Assembly: GCF_001507535.1 (NCBI RefSeq)
Contig: NZ_LQBN01000001.1
Span: forward strand, 682,001-746,000
Direction: 5' to 3'
DNA from: Thiomicrospira sp. WB1
GTDB lineage: Bacteria > Pseudomonadota > Gammaproteobacteria > Thiomicrospirales > Thiomicrospiraceae
Length of the DNA stretch: 64,000 bases
The notes beneath the pieces were generated by a model. It was not told where the DNA came from. It made no database searches and saw only the letters and a list, made by a program, of their open reading frames with translations. The first letter of the stretch is position 1, and the number at the start of each line of letters is the position of its first letter. Of this stretch, positions 1 through 12,011 are shown piece by piece. Made by a program: the position numbers and the translations under genes.

Positions 1-1888
1 CATTCAAAGCGCGGCGGATGGCCATGCCTTGTGCCTGGTAGGCATTGTCTGACAAGTCTTTGAGTGACACCGCCACAAATTCGTCGCCGCCGAGGCGGGC
101 CAGCAGACGATCTTCTTCGGGCATCACGGTGCGCAGTTGCTCGGCCACTTTAACCAGAAACAGGTCGCCAATCTCATGCCCGCGGCTGTCATTCAAATCT
201 TTGAAATCATCCAAATCAATGAAAAAGACCGCGGCGTGACGGTTTTCGATCTTGAGTTGTGCCAGCAGGGCGTTGAGCTGGTCAAACAGTTTGCGTCGAT
301 TGGCCAGATGGGTCAGGGGATCGTAAAACGCCAGTTGCGTGATCTTTTCTTCCGCGGCTTTTTGCTCGGCGATGTCTTGGGCGGTGGCCAGATAGTGGGT
401 GACGTCGCCAGCGTCATTTTTGACGGCGGTGATGGTCAGCCACTGCGGATACAGTTCACCATTTTTACGGCGATTCCAGATTTCACCCGACCAGGTGCCT
501 TGTTGTTCGATTTTTCGCCACATCTGCTGATAAAACGCAGCGCCATGGCGACCAGATTTAAACAGACTGGGCGTTTGTCCGATCAGTTCTTTGGCGGTCC
601 AGCCCGACAGCGTTTCGTAGGCATGATTGACCTGAATGATGGTGTTGAAGCGATCCGTGATCAACATGCCCACGTTGGATTCAAAAATCTTGGCTGAGAT
701 GGTCAGGTCTTCTTCCCGGGCTTCGATTTCATCCATCATGTTGTTGTAGGCGCGCGCCAATTGCCCCATCTCGTTTTGGTCTTTGAGCTGAATTTTCTTG
801 CGATAGTTGCCCGCCTGGATGCGCTCGGTCGCGCGCATTAAGCTGGAGAGCGGTCGATGCAAAACATGGTGAAACACCGCGTAATTCAATGGCAGTACCA
901 GCAATATCAGCACAATCAGTGACCACAGTAGGGCTGAGTAAGCCTGTTTCAATTCTTGCTCATACACATGAGCCGGATAAAGAAAGGCCGCTTCGAGCGG
1001 GTGCTGACCAAACGTCACCTCAAAATGTTGAATCAGGCCCTGCGGGGTTTCGATCAGACGTCCGTCATGCGGAAAAGCCGCAATGTCTTCCCACTTAAAA
1101 GGGATTTGAGCATTGGTTTTGATGATGCGCTGGCCTGTGTTCTGATCAAAAACCGCCAGCTTCAGGTCGTCAAATTCACTGTTGTGGATGAGGGCGTCCA
1201 GGTCGTTGAGCAAAATCATGAACCCGGCGGTGTCACCGGAGAGACTTTGGATACGACTGACCAGCCCCACGAACCATTGCGTCCGATGGCTGGGGGACCG
1301 GATCAGGAAAAATGCCTGCGTGGCGGCCGAGGGAGCGTTTTCCAAGGTGTTTTGAGCTTGTTGCCAGATCTGGCGGATTTCCTGAAACAGTGGAGCAAGA
1401 GGGCGTTTGTATCCGCTTTCAAATTGCAGTGTATTTTCCTCGCCGCTGGCAGGTTTGAATCCATAGACGGACCGTGAGCGATGGTTTTGAAAGAACCCGA
1501 TCAGTTCGCCTTTCGGTTTGAACAGATAAGCCTGCTGATAGCGTCCCAACAGATACCCTTCTTTGAGGTTTTGAGCCAGGGCTTGTTTTTCGTGGTCAAA
1601 CAGATAGGCATGGGCCTCACCCGGGGTTTCGTATTCATGGATCACGCGGACACTGGGTAAAAAGCTCTGGTGCTGATAAAGCCCGGTTTTGGCCGTCATC
1701 AAATTGGCCTTGATTTGAGACAAGGTTTCTTCAAAAGTGAAAAACCCGGTGTCCATCTGTGCCTTAGCCTGGGTCTGGTGGTAGCTTTTGAGCGAGTGGT
1801 AAAAGAGGGCGCCCAGCCCTAAAAGCGCTGACAGGGTGACCAGCACAACAAACAGGCTCAGTTGAGTTCGCAATGACTGCAATGGCAT
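1..1888 (-). CDS. Membrane PAS-GGDEF diguanylate cyclase, C-terminus cut by window edge
   Basis: The frame is open from an ATG at 1888 down to base 1, so the gene is partial at its 3' end. The first residues form a membrane anchor (about 8-30), followed by a periplasmic region to about residue 300, a second membrane segment (about 312-332), a HAMP-like linker, a PAS domain (about 390-500) and a GGDEF domain. The motif LGGDEF is intact, with the GGDEF codons at 77-91 (residues 600-604), so it should make c-di-GMP from two GTP. The residues that would form the RxxD inhibitory site read EEDR, so product inhibition through that site is not expected. The start ATG shares one base with the stop of the upstream binding-protein gene (TGATG), which suggests coupled translation and a sensor pair similar in logic to LuxP-LuxQ (inference). 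Confidence 0.9.
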   Translation of the reverse strand, partial: MPLQSLRTQLSLFVVLVTLSALLGLGALFYHSLKSYHQTQAKAQMDTGFFTFEETLSQIKANLMTAKTGLYQHQSFLPSVRVIHEYETPGEAHAYLFDHEKQALAQNLKEGYLLGRYQQAYLFKPKGELIGFFQNHRSRSVYGFKPASGEENTLQFESGYKRPLAPLFQEIRQIWQQAQNTLENAPSAATQAFFLIRSPSHRTQWFVGLVSRIQSLSGDTAGFMILLNDLDALIHNSEFDDLKLAVFDQNTGQRIIKTNAQIPFKWEDIAAFPHDGRLIETPQGLIQHFEVTFGQHPLEAAFLYPAHVYEQELKQAYSALLWSLIVLILLVLPLNYAVFHHVLHRPLSSLMRATERIQAGNYRKKIQLKDQNEMGQLARAYNNMMDEIEAREEDLTISAKIFESNVGMLITDRFNTIIQVNHAYETLSGWTAKELIGQTPSLFKSGRHGAAFYQQMWRKIEQQGTWSGEIWNRRKNGELYPQWLTITAVKNDAGDVTHYLATAQDIAEQKAAEEKITQLAFYDPLTHLANRRKLFDQLNALLAQLKIENRHAAVFFIDLDDFKDLNDSRGHEIGDLFLVKVAEQLRTVMPEEDRLLARLGGDEFVAVSLKDLSDNAYQAQGMAIRRALN

Positions 1889-2820
1889 CAAAAAATCGGC
1901 TCCACTTGGTTCGCCTGAGAGGGCGTGACCATCTGATGGTCAAGGGTGATCTGCTTTGGCACAGGCCGACCGTCGATGATCCGCTCTACGATGGCCGCGC
2001 CTTCCTTGCCGCCCGTGGGGTAAGTGTAGCTAACGCTTTGCTCACCGGCAAGCAGGGCTTTTTGGGCGGCCTGAATATAATCAATGCCGACGATCACCAG
2101 ATCGCCCGGATCCATGCCATGTTTTTTGAGTGCCAGCCGGGCACCGATGGCCATGCTGTCACTTTGGGCATAAATGGCATCAAAGCGCAGCCCGTTTGCC
2201 AGCAATCGGTCGGTGGCAACCAGTGCCCGAGAACGGATAAAGTCGGCGCCACGCTCAATCACCTCAAATTCCGGTGCCAGGGTGGCGAGAAAACGCTCTG
2301 TCCGCGCCAGCGTGACCGAGTTGCCCGCAACGCCGGAAAGCATCAGAAGTTTGCCGCCCTCTGGCAGTGTTTGATTGATAAACTGAGCCGCCTCTTCGGC
2401 AATCGCACTGTTATCGGGGGCGATGTAGGTGGTGTAGGCATCCCCATCAATTTTTCGACCTTGTAAGACAACCGGAATGCCTGCCTGATAGGCCTCCCGG
2501 ATGACCTGAGACAGTCCTCGGCTTTCACGAGGCGAAACCACCAGAACATCCACCTGGTCATTGATCAGGCGTTTGATCTGTTGCATTTGCACCGCGGTGC
2601 TGCCGCCGGCGTCGCGGTGAATAAAGCGAATGTCCTGGCGGTGTGCCAGATGTTTTTTGACGTCCATGACTTGCTGGTAGCGCCAGTCGTTGGTCATGTC
2701 ATCCTGGGAAAATGCCACCACTTTGGCGGATTGCGTGGACGCAGAAACGGCACCGGCCATCCCGGATAGGGGGATCAGACAAAACAAGCTCAGTAATGCG
2801 ATAAAAAGGCGTTGGGGCAT
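1888..2820 (-). CDS. Periplasmic sugar-type substrate-binding protein (Peripla_BP_4 / RbsB-like)
   Basis: About 310 residues. I chose the ATG at 2820 because it opens a clear signal peptide (MPQRLFIALLSLFCLIPLSG, cleavage probably after GAVSA). A longer GTG-started frame from 2889 would put 23 polar residues ahead of it. The mature protein has the alternating beta/alpha pattern of class I ribose/galactose-binding proteins: AFSQDDMTNDWRYQQV at the start, a VDVLVVSP strand, then IPVVLQG, and DAIYAQSDSMAIGA near the hinge. No permease or ATPase gene lies beside it. It is instead coupled to a membrane diguanylate cyclase, so a sensory rather than transport role is likely (inference). The ligand cannot be deduced from the sequence. 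Confidence 0.85.
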   Translation of the reverse strand: MPQRLFIALLSLFCLIPLSGMAGAVSASTQSAKVVAFSQDDMTNDWRYQQVMDVKKHLAHRQDIRFIHRDAGGSTAVQMQQIKRLINDQVDVLVVSPRESRGLSQVIREAYQAGIPVVLQGRKIDGDAYTTYIAPDNSAIAEEAAQFINQTLPEGGKLLMLSGVAGNSVTLARTERFLATLAPEFEVIERGADFIRSRALVATDRLLANGLRFDAIYAQSDSMAIGARLALKKHGMDPGDLVIVGIDYIQAAQKALLAGEQSVSYTYPTGGKEGAAIVERIIDGRPVPKQITLDHQMVTPSQANQVEPIF

Positions 2821-2952
2821 GGCGCAAACGTCCGGTGTGCAAGGTGTCGATGAGTTTAACCGGTCAAGCAACCGGAAATCCAGGGTCACCTTACTGAAAA
2901 AACCCCAATAAGAAAAGAGAATGAATAGAAAGTCTTAAGAATGAATGCGTTT

Positions 2953-2968
2953 TTACCAGGCCTGGTAA
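2953..2968. repeat. ACCAGGCCTGGT palindrome, copy 1 (intergenic, 16-bp perfect palindrome)
   Basis: The 12-bp core lies at 2955-2966 and the symmetry extends to 16 bp (TTACCAGGCCTGGTAA). It sits between the binding-protein gene and the tRNA, outside any gene. It is one of 11 exact core copies in the window. Confidence 0.9.
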
Positions 2969-3014
2969 TAAGTGGTGTTGACGGTGGCAGGGCGATGCAA
3001 CCCTTTAATAAAAA

Positions 3015-3091
3015 TGGCGCGCCCAGGAGGATTTGAACCCCCGACCTTTGCCTCCGGAGGGCAACGCTCTATCCAGCTGAGCTATGGGCGC
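3015..3091 (-). tRNA. tRNA-Arg (anticodon CCG)
   Basis: The reverse strand folds into a standard 77-nt cloverleaf. The acceptor stem is GCGCCCA/TGGGCGC, the D arm is GCTC...GAGC, the anticodon stem-loop is TTGCC-CTCCGGA-GGCAA with anticodon CCG, and the T arm carries GGTTCGAATCC. The 3' CCA is encoded. The sequence closely resembles the CCG-reading tRNA-Arg of enteric bacteria. A T-run follows directly after the CCA on the transcribed strand and may end the transcript. Confidence 0.97.
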
Positions 3092-3107
3092 GTGGTCAGC
3101 GGCGCTT

Positions 3108-3136
3108 ATTATAAGGGTTTCAGAGGCTAAATAACA
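3108..3136 (-). promoter_or_regulatory. Probable promoter of tRNA-Arg
   Basis: On the reverse strand a perfect TATAAT -10 (3108-3113) lies 17 bases ahead of the tRNA 5' end. A weak -35 (TGTTAT, 3131-3136) is found at 17-bp spacing. Confidence 0.5.
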
Positions 3137-3246
3137 GGGCGACTTTCCAATGGCGTTGATGAACTGAATTCATGGGGCGAGTAAACGCTGGGCCCTGGTG
3201 GGCAAATGGCGTGAGTTTTGTGTCTGAAGTCGGCCAGAGACTCACC

Positions 3247-3567
3247 TTATACCTGTGTTGACAGTTCGGGAATGTCGAATAAAGTCTGAAATTGAGCGGT
3301 ATGGAGCGTTCGTTCGACCGATTCAGAAAGATTGATCAGTTTGATCCTCTGCCCCTGACCGTCAAGGTGTTCACGCAATAGCAACAGTAAGCCCAGCGCG
3401 GCACTGTCCAGATGGTGAGTCTGGGCGAAATCCAGGACGTAATATTCCGTTGTTCCCTTGCCCGCTTGGTAAGCGGTATTGAAGGCCTCATAAGAGGCCA
3501 TGTTGAATGAGCGGGGCAGGGTGATGGTCAATGTGTCGCCGGAATGGATGGCGTGAAAATTGTTCAT
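3247..3567 (-). CDS. STAS-domain protein (anti-sigma-factor antagonist-like)
   Basis: 106 residues, essentially one STAS domain: a beta strand DTLTITLP, then TEYYVLDFAQ, the conserved loop DSAALGLLLLLREHL, and a final strand RIKLINLSE. The Ser in HLDSAALG (about residue 56) is at the position phosphorylated in SpoIIAA-type antagonists. No cognate anti-sigma kinase or phosphatase gene is adjacent. It may be a partner-switch component that works with proteins encoded elsewhere, or a STAS module used with the signalling genes nearby. It is transcribed away from the kinase cluster. Confidence 0.85.
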   Translation of the reverse strand: MNNFHAIHSGDTLTITLPRSFNMASYEAFNTAYQAGKGTTEYYVLDFAQTHHLDSAALGLLLLLREHLDGQGQRIKLINLSESVERTLHTAQFQTLFDIPELSTQV

Positions 3568-3941
3568 AAAACGTAATCAAATCTGTTTTTATGACGCCCG
3601 TTTATCTGCCGAGGGGGCTTGGGAATGTGCGTCTACATCCACCAAATTCCCCTGTATCTTAGCGGTCTTTTCGGTTGATTCCCAGCGATCAGAGATTGAA
3701 CTTTTTTTGGGGTCGATAAGAAAAACTTTAATATTTTTTGTTCGATTTGTTCAAAAAAAAGATTAATATGAAGGTAAGAGAGAAGAATATGAGGCAGCGC
3801 AAGATTCGATTGTTTTTTTGACGAGCCGGGTTGACAGGGGTGAGTGACCGCCCTAGGATTCAATGAACAAATCTGACAGACCGTCTTTATGCCTCCTCCC
3901 GTCTCTCCGCTGCTTTTTTTTGATTTTTTTGGATCCGGCTG
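3568..3941. other. Divergent intergenic region upstream of the kinase cluster
   Basis: A 374-bp non-coding stretch between the STAS gene and the first sensor kinase, notably richer in A and T runs than its surroundings (around 3708-3770 and 3907-3930). It must hold the promoters for both directions. I found no -35/-10 pair with good spacing, and no convincing hairpin or operator. Confidence 0.6.
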
Positions 3942-6900
3942 ATGAACTATTTTCCCCGACTTGAGGCCATTGCAACCCAATCGGTTGTGACCGTGAGCAC
4001 TCAAAATACCATTCAGGACGCGGTCGCACTGATGCAGGCGCACAACATCCGCGATGTGATTGTGGTCGATGCCGAGAACCATTACTTCATCGTCACACCG
4101 CGTGAGTTGATCGATTTTAAGCTGCAGGGCATTGCCTTTGACACGCCCCTGGCTGAGGTGTCATTAAACGCGGTGCCGGTCATGGCGCCCACCGATCACG
4201 TGCACGATGCCCTGTCCGTGTTAAAACACCATCCGGATCATCATTTATGTCTGACCGATGACGACGGTTCCCTGGTGGGGATTGTCAGTTATTCGGATCT
4301 GCTGGCAAGCCTGGACCCGGAAACCGTGGCGAAAACACGCTCGATTCAACAGCTTTTGCAATCGCATCAACCGGTTTTTGTGGCGCCGGAGGCCAGCATG
4401 CAAGAGGCGTTTCAGTGTCTGCAGGATCATGTGGATTCGGCCGCGCTGGTCGGAACGTCGAAAAAACCGCTGGGCATTCTCACTCAGAGCGAGGTCGTTC
4501 GCTCGCTGGAACAGGATGCGAATTGGTCGCGTCCAGTGCGTGAGTTTATGAGTCAACCGCTGAAAACCCTGCCGCCTGATACCTCTTTGCGTGACGCACT
4601 CAGTTTCGCCCGGGCCCAACGAATCAAACATCTGGTGGTCAGCGACTCGACACAGGTCCTGGCTGTGCTGCATCAGCGCGATCTGGTCAGTGTGGTGTTT
4701 GAGAGCTGGCATCGGCGCTTTCAGGATGAGGCTTTGCGCCTGAAAGCCGAGGCCGATTTGTTTGCCAGCGGTCCGGTGGTGGTGTTTGTCTGGGCGCTGG
4801 AAGAGGGGTGGCCCGTAAAATTTGTGACCCCCAATGTGCAGAGCATTTTAGGGTATGAAGCCGACGCCCTGATGGCGGACCAAAGGCCTTTTTCCGAATT
4901 GGTTCACCCGGATGATCTGGCCAAGGTCGGGGAGGAAGTAACCACCTTTCTGGCAGAAAAACGCCCTTACTGGGAACAGCATTATCGTTTGATCGACCAT
5001 CAGGGACAGGTGCGTTGGTTCTACGACTACACGCGTCCGGCCTATACCGAAACCTGTGAAATCAAAGAAATCTATGGCTATTTGCTTGATCAGACCGATC
5101 TGATTGCCACACAGCAGGCCCTGTCCGATTCCGAAGAGCGATGGCGTGCCGTGCTCGAAGGCACTCAACAGGGCGTGTGGGACTGGGATGCGACCACCGA
5201 TCGGGTTTATTTCTCGCCGCGTTGGAAAGCCATGCTCGGGTATGACGAAAACGAAGTCGGTTCGGATTTGTCTGAATGGGATTCCCGGGTGCATCCCGAT
5301 GATAAGGAAGCGGCCTATGCGGCCTTGAACCGGCACTTTGCCGGAGAAACCGAATTTTATGAAAACACCCACCGGGTTCGAACCAAAAGTGGTGAGTACA
5401 TTTGGGTGCTGGATCGTGGGCGGGTCATGTCTCGGGACGAAACCGGTCGTCCGCTTCGCGTGGTGGGCACCCATACGGACGTGGATGACGCCCACAAGGC
5501 CGAAGAGAAATTATCCAAGCTGGCTGAAAACGTGCCGGGTGTGCTTTATCAGTATCGTCTTTATCCGGATGGGCGCAGCCATTTTCCTTATGCCACGCGA
5601 GGACTCGAGGCCATTTACGGCGTTACGCCGGAGGCGGCGCAAGTTTCTGCTGATGCAGTGTTTGCCGCCATCCATCCAGATGACAGAGAAACGGTGGTGG
5701 CCAGCATTCAAGCGTCTGCCGAACAGCTCTGTACCTGGCAACAAGAGTACCGTGTGGTGCTGCCGTCTGGGCAGACGATTTGGGTTAGCGGCCAGTCCGA
5801 GCCACAAAAGCTGGAAGACAACTCCATTTTGTGGCATGGCTATATTTTTGATGTCACCGAGCGTAAGCGTGAGCAGCTGGCGTTGGAAGAAGCGCAAAAA
5901 CGTTACCGGCTGACCATGGAGGCTTCTCAGACTGGTTTGTGGAGTTGGGATCTGAAAACAGACGAACTTATCTGGTCCGATGAGATGTTTACTCAGTTGG
6001 GTTATGCGCCCAATGCGTTCGCCTTGACCGAAGGTCGTTTTACGAATCTGCTGCACCCGGACGATCAGCCCTGGATGATGCAGGAAGTGCAAAGACAGAT
6101 TGCCAAGTATGAAAGTTTTGCTGTGCAATTTCGCTTGCGAAATCACGAAGGTGGTTATAGCTGGATTGAGGGGCGAGGGCGCTACACCGAGTTTGATGAC
6201 GGTGGTCAAGCCATCAAGATGATGGGCACGCATACGAACATTGATGAACAGAAGCGAACGCAGCAGGCGCTGGAAGAAAGCGAAGCTCATTTTCGAACCC
6301 TATTTGAGCTGTATCCGGATGCGACCACCCTGTTTGATGCCGAGACACTCAAGCCAGCGCGTTTCAATGACCAGGCCCACCAACAGCTGGGTTACAGCGC
6401 CGAAGAATATGCCGAGCTTCGTATCTTTGACTTTGAAGTGATGGAAAATCCCGAAGAAGTCAGGCAGCATGCGGAGGCCATTCATATGAATGGCCGGGAT
6501 GACTTTGAAACCAAGCACCGCCGAAAAAACGGTGACATCATTGATGTGCATGTAACGGTGGAAAAAATCACCATCAATGGGCATGTTTACTTGTTGGGGG
6601 TGTTTCGCGACATCACCGAGGTCAAGCGTTATCAGACCCAGCTTGAGGATGCCAAGCGTGAGGCGGAAATCGCCAACCAGGCCAAATCCGAGTTTCTGGC
6701 CAATATGAGCCATGAAATTCGCACGCCCATGAATGGCATCATTGGCATGAGCGAATTGGGCGATCTGACCGATGACCCGGCGCAACTGAAAGATTATCTG
6801 CATCAGGTGCACCATTCCGGGCGTCAGTTACTGGGGATCATCAACGACATTCTGGATTTCTCTAAAATCGAAGCCGGCAAGTTGATGGTGGCCCCCGCCC

Positions 6901-8519
6901 CGTTTTACCTGACCGAGCTGGTGGAAAATCTGCAAAACCTTTTTAACCCCATGGCAAAGGAAAAAGGCATTCGGTTGAGCGTGAACGTCAGTGATCAGCT
7001 GGGTCCGGTGTACGAGGCTGATAGCATGCGTTTGCGGCAGGTGCTGACCAACCTGGTGGGCAATGCCATCAAATTCACAGAAACCGGGCAGGTGACCTTA
7101 AGTGTTCAGCCGCAAAGCGTTCATGCCAATGCGGACCTCTCTGATTCGGTTCGGGTGTATTTTGGCATTGAGGACACCGGGATCGGCATGAGCGTCAACC
7201 AGCAGCGGTTATTGTTTCAGCCGTTTCAGCAGGCGGATGCGTCCACCACCCGAGCCCATGGCGGAACCGGTTTGGGTCTGGTGATCAGCGAACGGCTGGT
7301 GCGCGCCATGGGTGGAACCGGGATTGAAGTACAGAGTCAGCTCGGCGTGGGCAGCCATTTTGGTTTTGTCCTGCCCCTGATCCCTTCTGATCTGGACAAG
7401 GTCCAGGCGGAGCAGGCAGATGATCTCCAAGAGATGACGCGCTTGACAGGGCATGTGCTGTTGGTGGAAGACAACCCGATCAATCAGGAGGTGGCCAAGG
7501 CGCAGCTAAACCAGTTGGGGCTGACCTATGAGCTGGTTACCAATGGAAGGGAAGCGGTTGAGGCCGTTGACAAAGGGGCATTTGATTTGGTGCTGATGGA
7601 CATTCAGATGCCGGAAATGGATGGCTATGAAGCCACACGGCGCATCCGTGCATCGGGTTGGACAGAGGATGACCTGCCCATCATCGCATTAACCGCGGCG
7701 GCCATGGTCGAAGACCGGGACAAGGCCTTGAGCCATGGGATGAATGAACACATCGGCAAACCGCTGCGGTTGAGTGCTTTGTATGAAGCCTTGACCCGTT
7801 TTCTGTCTGCCTCCCCTGGTCAAACATTGAAGGGGCCCGCTATGAACTCGAAAGCCCCCGCTTCGGCGGACCTGACGCCTTCGGTTCACCCCGAAGACTG
7901 GCCGTTAGTGGATGAAAGCAAAGGGCTGGTTCAATTGAATGGCAACCAGGTGCTGTATGACAAATTGTTGCAGGATGTGGCTCAACAACTGGCCGATGAT
8001 TATGCCTCTTTGGCGACAGATCTGATGGCGCTGCAGAGCGACGACACGCAAGGCATGCAATCAATCCAGCCGTTGAACCACAGCTTGAAAGGGGTGGCGG
8101 GCAATCTGGCTTTGACGCGTTTGTTTGAAATCAGCAAGACCATTGATCAATCCCTGAAAGCGCTGCGTAAACCAGACTCAGATGTCATTCAGGCGTTTGC
8201 TCAAGCGCTGGCGGCGACCCGAGCTGCTCTGGCGGAGAGGAAATCTGGCGCAACGACTTCCGCCGGGGAAGCGGTCTCGCATCAACCGACGAACGCATCG
8301 GCTCTGTCCGGTGAGCAGCACGCGCGTCTGCAAGCGTTGTTGTCAAAGATACAGCACAATGAATTTCTGGATGAATCCGACCTGGAAGCGCATTTTGCCG
8401 GTTTGCCCGGACCGGAAGTCAGCGCGCTTAAAACGCAGTTGAATGACTGTCTGGACGCGTTTGAGTTTGAACAGGCCGCTGAGGCCCTGAGTCTCTTTCT
8501 TGATCAGGATGGCGAATGA
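3942..8519 (+). CDS. Cytoplasmic hybrid histidine kinase: 4xCBS - 5xPAS - HisKA - HATPase - REC - Hpt
   Basis: 1525 residues without membrane segments. The N-terminus holds four CBS repeats (about 8-60, 70-122, 137-186, 198-248), that is two Bateman modules, which commonly bind adenine nucleotides. Five PAS/PAC units follow, starting near 280, 400, 525, 655 and 782. The H-box [11 protein letters not shown] has His924, followed by the HATPase (about 1025-1150), a receiver with Asp1220 ([14 protein letters not shown]) and an Hpt domain with His1380 ([14 protein letters not shown]). The last 100 residues resemble the helical tail of other large hybrid kinases. This is the first gene of the cluster and the only one encoding an Hpt. 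It may therefore be the common phosphotransfer hub for the other hybrid kinases (inference). Its stop overlaps the next start by 4 bp (ATGA). Confidence 0.92.
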   Translation: MNYFPRLEAIATQSVVTVSTQNTIQDAVALMQAHNIRDVIVVDAENHYFIVTPRELIDFKLQGIAFDTPLAEVSLNAVPVMAPTDHVHDALSVLKHHPDHHLCLTDDDGSLVGIVSYSDLLASLDPETVAKTRSIQQLLQSHQPVFVAPEASMQEAFQCLQDHVDSAALVGTSKKPLGILTQSEVVRSLEQDANWSRPVREFMSQPLKTLPPDTSLRDALSFARAQRIKHLVVSDSTQVLAVLHQRDLVSVVFESWHRRFQDEALRLKAEADLFASGPVVVFVWALEEGWPVKFVTPNVQSILGYEADALMADQRPFSELVHPDDLAKVGEEVTTFLAEKRPYWEQHYRLIDHQGQVRWFYDYTRPAYTETCEIKEIYGYLLDQTDLIATQQALSDSEERWRAVLEGTQQGVWDWDATTDRVYFSPRWKAMLGYDENEVGSDLSEWDSRVHPDDKEAAYAALNRHFAGETEFYENTHRVRTKSGEYIWVLDRGRVMSRDETGRPLRVVGTHTDVDDAHKAEEKLSKLAENVPGVLYQYRLYPDGRSHFPYATRGLEAIYGVTPEAAQVSADAVFAAIHPDDRETVVASIQASAEQLCTWQQEYRVVLPSGQTIWVSGQSEPQKLEDNSILWHGYIFDVTERKREQLALEEAQKRYRLTMEASQTGLWSWDLKTDELIWSDEMFTQLGYAPNAFALTEGRFTNLLHPDDQPWMMQEVQRQIAKYESFAVQFRLRNHEGGYSWIEGRGRYTEFDDGGQAIKMMGTHTNIDEQKRTQQALEESEAHFRTLFELYPDATTLFDAETLKPARFNDQAHQQLGYSAEEYAELRIFDFEVMENPEEVRQHAEAIHMNGRDDFETKHRRKNGDIIDVHVTVEKITINGHVYLLGVFRDITEVKRYQTQLEDAKREAEIANQAKSEFLANMSHEIRTPMNGIIGMSELGDLTDDPAQLKDYLHQVHHSGRQLLGIINDILDFSKIEAGKLMVAPAPFYLTELVENLQNLFNPMAKEKGIRLSVNVSDQLGPVYEADSMRLRQVLTNLVGNAIKFTETGQVTLSVQPQSVHANADLSDSVRVYFGIEDTGIGMSVNQQRLLFQPFQQADASTTRAHGGTGLGLVISERLVRAMGGTGIEVQSQLGVGSHFGFVLPLIPSDLDKVQAEQADDLQEMTRLTGHVLLVEDNPINQEVAKAQLNQLGLTYELVTNGREAVEAVDKGAFDLVLMDIQMPEMDGYEATRRIRASGWTEDDLPIIALTAAAMVEDRDKALSHGMNEHIGKPLRLSALYEALTRFLSASPGQTLKGPAMNSKAPASADLTPSVHPEDWPLVDESKGLVQLNGNQVLYDKLLQDVAQQLADDYASLATDLMALQSDDTQGMQSIQPLNHSLKGVAGNLALTRLFEISKTIDQSLKALRKPDSDVIQAFAQALAATRAALAERKSGATTSAGEAVSHQPTNASALSGEQHARLQALLSKIQHNEFLDESDLEAHFAGLPGPEVSALKTQLNDCLDAFEFEQAAEALSLFLDQDGE

Positions 8520-11500
8520 ATATGAATGGTTTGAGTTGGCAAAGTGTTCGCGTGGTGGTCCTATGGCTTGGCTTGGCTTTGTGTGGGGCGCAAGCGGCGG
8601 CCCCGACGTTTGAACAGGTGTTTGAACGTCACCCGTTGCCGATGTTGCTGATTGATCCGGACAGCGGTGCTGTGGTCGAGGCCAACCAGCAGGCGGTGGC
8701 GTTTTATGGTTATGACCACGACACTCTGACGGCCATGCGCATTCAGCAAATCAATACGTTCACGGCTGAACAGGTGGCGGCCGAGCGTCAGGCGGCCGAG
8801 CAGGCACGACGGCAGTTTTTTGTGTTCCGGCATCAACTGGCTACGGGGGAGACGCGTCGCGTACTGGTGTATTCCCGACCCTATGAATTTGACGCACGCT
8901 CCCTGTTGCTGTCAATGATTGTGCCCTGGGATGCTCAAGCGATGCCGGATGACGCCGAAGCCCGTTACCAGGCGATGCTGGAAGCACAGGTGGATGAACA
9001 GGTGCTCCAGCTGCAACAGAGCAAAACCGACCAGGCCTGGTGGTTTTCGGCTTTGGTGGCCGTCTTGATCCTGGCGTTTGCCGGCCAGTTTGTGGCGTGG
9101 CGAAGGGAAAAGCGTGAGCGACGCCATAATCAGGAATTACTGGAAACATTCTTTGAACAGTCGCCAGCGATTATTCGAGTGCACGACCCAGAAACCGGCG
9201 CGCTTCTACAAGCCAATGAACGAACTTGGCAATTTTATGAATGCAGTTCGGAGGCGGAATTAAAAGCCTGCACGCTCGGTGAGCCGCCTTATTCAGAAGC
9301 CGAAGCGGTCGCATGGATCCATCGTGTCATGCATCACGGTCGTCAACAGTTTCAGTGGAAGACACGCAGCCGTTCCGGCGAAGAGCGCTGGGAGTGGATT
9401 CAGTTGACGAAGGCCTCGCTTAACGGAGAGGCTTGTGTGGTGGCCACTGGCGTCGATATTACCGTGCTCAAATATGCCCAGGCCCAACTGGATGAATTGA
9501 ATAAGAAATTTGTGGCTTTCCTGGAAAATACCTCTGATTTTGTCTTTTTTAAAGATACCGAGCACCGGTTTGAGTTTTGTTCCCAGACGGTGGCGGACAT
9601 TAATGGGTTTGACTCCTGGCGTGATCTGATCGGCAAAACCACCCGCGAGGTCTTTCCGGAGGTCTATGCGCCGCGCTATGCCAAAGATGAACAGTGGGTG
9701 ATGACGCATAAAAGACCGTTGTTGAACAAAGAAGCCCCCTACATGAAGCCGGACGGTGAAAAGCGCTGGGTGCAGGCGAGCAAATGGCCGGTTTTTGCCG
9801 AGGACGGCGAGACGGTGATCGGTCTGTTTGGGATCAATCGGGACATCACCGAGCGCATGGAGATGGAGCAAAATCTGGTCGAGGCCAAAGAAAAAGCCGA
9901 GGCGGCCAACGAGGCCAAATCACGTTTTCTGGCCAATATGAGTCATGAATTACGCACCCCCATGAACGGCATTATTGGGTTGAGTGAACTGATGCCGCTG
10001 GAAGACGATCAGGACGAAATTCGTACCATGAGTCGCCAGATCAACCAATCCGCCCGTCTCTTGCTGCGACAGTTGGATGACCTGCTGGACATGGTGAATC
10101 TTGAATCGGATGATTTGCCTATTTATGAAAAGCCCTTTTACCTCAATGCGTTGCTGGAAAACCTCGAAACCCTGTTCAGGCCTCAGATTGAAGCCCGTCG
10201 TTTACGTTTTCAGGTGATCAAGGATGGGCTGGGAAGCCCCTGTTATGTCACCGATGTGGACCGTCTGATGCAAGTGTTGGCGCATTTGTTGAGCAATGCG
10301 ATGAAGTTTACCTTTGAAGGACGCATTGGCTTGACGGTGTCTCATCAGGCATTTGGTGACACCGTGAATCTGGTGTTTGAGGTGGCCGACACGGGCGTTG
10401 GCATGCCTGTCTCTCAAAAAGAACATTTGTTTGAAGAGTTTGCATTGGGCGATGCGTCCAATACCCGTCAGAGTTCGGGCATGGGCATCGGTCTGGCTAT
10501 GTCCCAGAAATTGATCAAACGCATGGGCGGCGACATTGCGTTGCAGTCTGAGGAAGGTCATGGCACCCAGGTGACCGTCACGTTGCCGGTGTGCCCTTGT
10601 GATAAGGCACAGGAAGCCAGTTTGATCCAAGAGGCCAGCCAACCATCTCAGCCGGGCCAGCATCGTGTTTTGATCGTGGAAGACAATGCGGTCAACCAGA
10701 AAGTGGTGGCGTCGTTTGTGAAACGAATGGGGCTGGACTATGTGACCGCCAATAACGGTGAAGAGGCGGTGTCGCTGAGTCGCAGCCGATCATTTGATCT
10801 GGTGCTGATGGACATTCAGATGCCGGGCATGGACGGTTATGAAGCCACTCGTAAAATCCGTCAGTTTCAACCCGGTGTGCCGGTGATCGCCGTGACGGCG
10901 GCGGCCATGGTCGAAGACCGTGAAAAATCGCGGGCGGCGGGTATGAATGCCCATTTAAGCAAGCCGATTATGTGGGACGCCTTTACCCAGGTGGTGAGCA
11001 AATGGTTGGATTTGCCCAACGAAGCCACCGGACGGGATCAGACCGATCAAGCGGTGGTTCAGCATGTACGCGATACGGCCACCGTGAAGCAGCCGACGGC
11101 CCCATTAAGAGTGCTGGTGGTGGACGATGCCAGAGCCAATATTAAGGTGTTGGCCAATGCCCTGAAGTCGGACTACGCGGTCCAAGTGGCCGATTCCGGC
11201 GAAGCGGCGCTCAAAGTGGTGCATCAGGGCCCCGTGCCTGATTTGATTTTGCTCGACATCATGATGCCGGACATGGATGGCTACGAAGTGTGTCGTCGCT
11301 TGAAAGATAACCCTGAGACGCAGGAAATTCCGGTCATCTTTGTGACCGCCCTGGATTCGGAAACCGATGAAGCCAAAGGCTTTGAGATGGGAGCTGTCGA
11401 CTTTATTGCCAAACCGTTCAAAATCCCCGTGGTGATGGCGCGGGTGAAAAATCACCTCAAGCTCAAACAGCGCACCGACATGCTGGAAGAAATGTCGCAC

Positions 11501-12011
11501 ATTGATGGGCTGACCCAGGTGCCCAACCGACGACAGCTGGATGAGACACTGCCGAAGGAGCTGGCACGTCTGCACCGCGATCAGGCCAGTATGGGCCTGA
11601 TGATGATCGACATCGATCATTTCAAACCTTACAACGACCATTACGGGCATGGACGCGGCGACGAAGCGCTGGAAAAAGTCGCGAGCGTGATGCAAAGTGC
11701 CCTCAAACGCCCCGGCGACCTTCTGGCGCGTTATGGCGGGGAGGAGTTTGTGGTGCTGTTGCCCGAAACCGATGCGGCGGGTGCGAGAAAAGTGGGCGAA
11801 CAATTGCGCGCGGCGGTCGAAGCCACGGGTCTGGCGCATGACTATTCACCGGTCGCAGACCATGTCACCATCAGTCTGGGCGGCATTGCCGGCCGGGTGG
11901 ATGAGGTCACCAACCCCCAGGCCTGGCTGAAGCAGGCGGATCAGGCCTTGTATGAGGCCAAGGATCAGGGTCGGAACCGAGTGGTGATTCATGGGGCGGA
12001 GGCCAGCCGGG

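Noticed and set aside
2890-3014. A possible second gene between the binding-protein gene and the tRNA
   Set aside because: No open frame of meaningful length. Only the palindrome copy and short A/T tracts are present.
3726-3770. TTGTTC boxes and a TAATAT as a promoter for the first kinase
   Set aside because: The spacings are 11 or 20 bp, outside the usual range, and the region is simply AT-rich.
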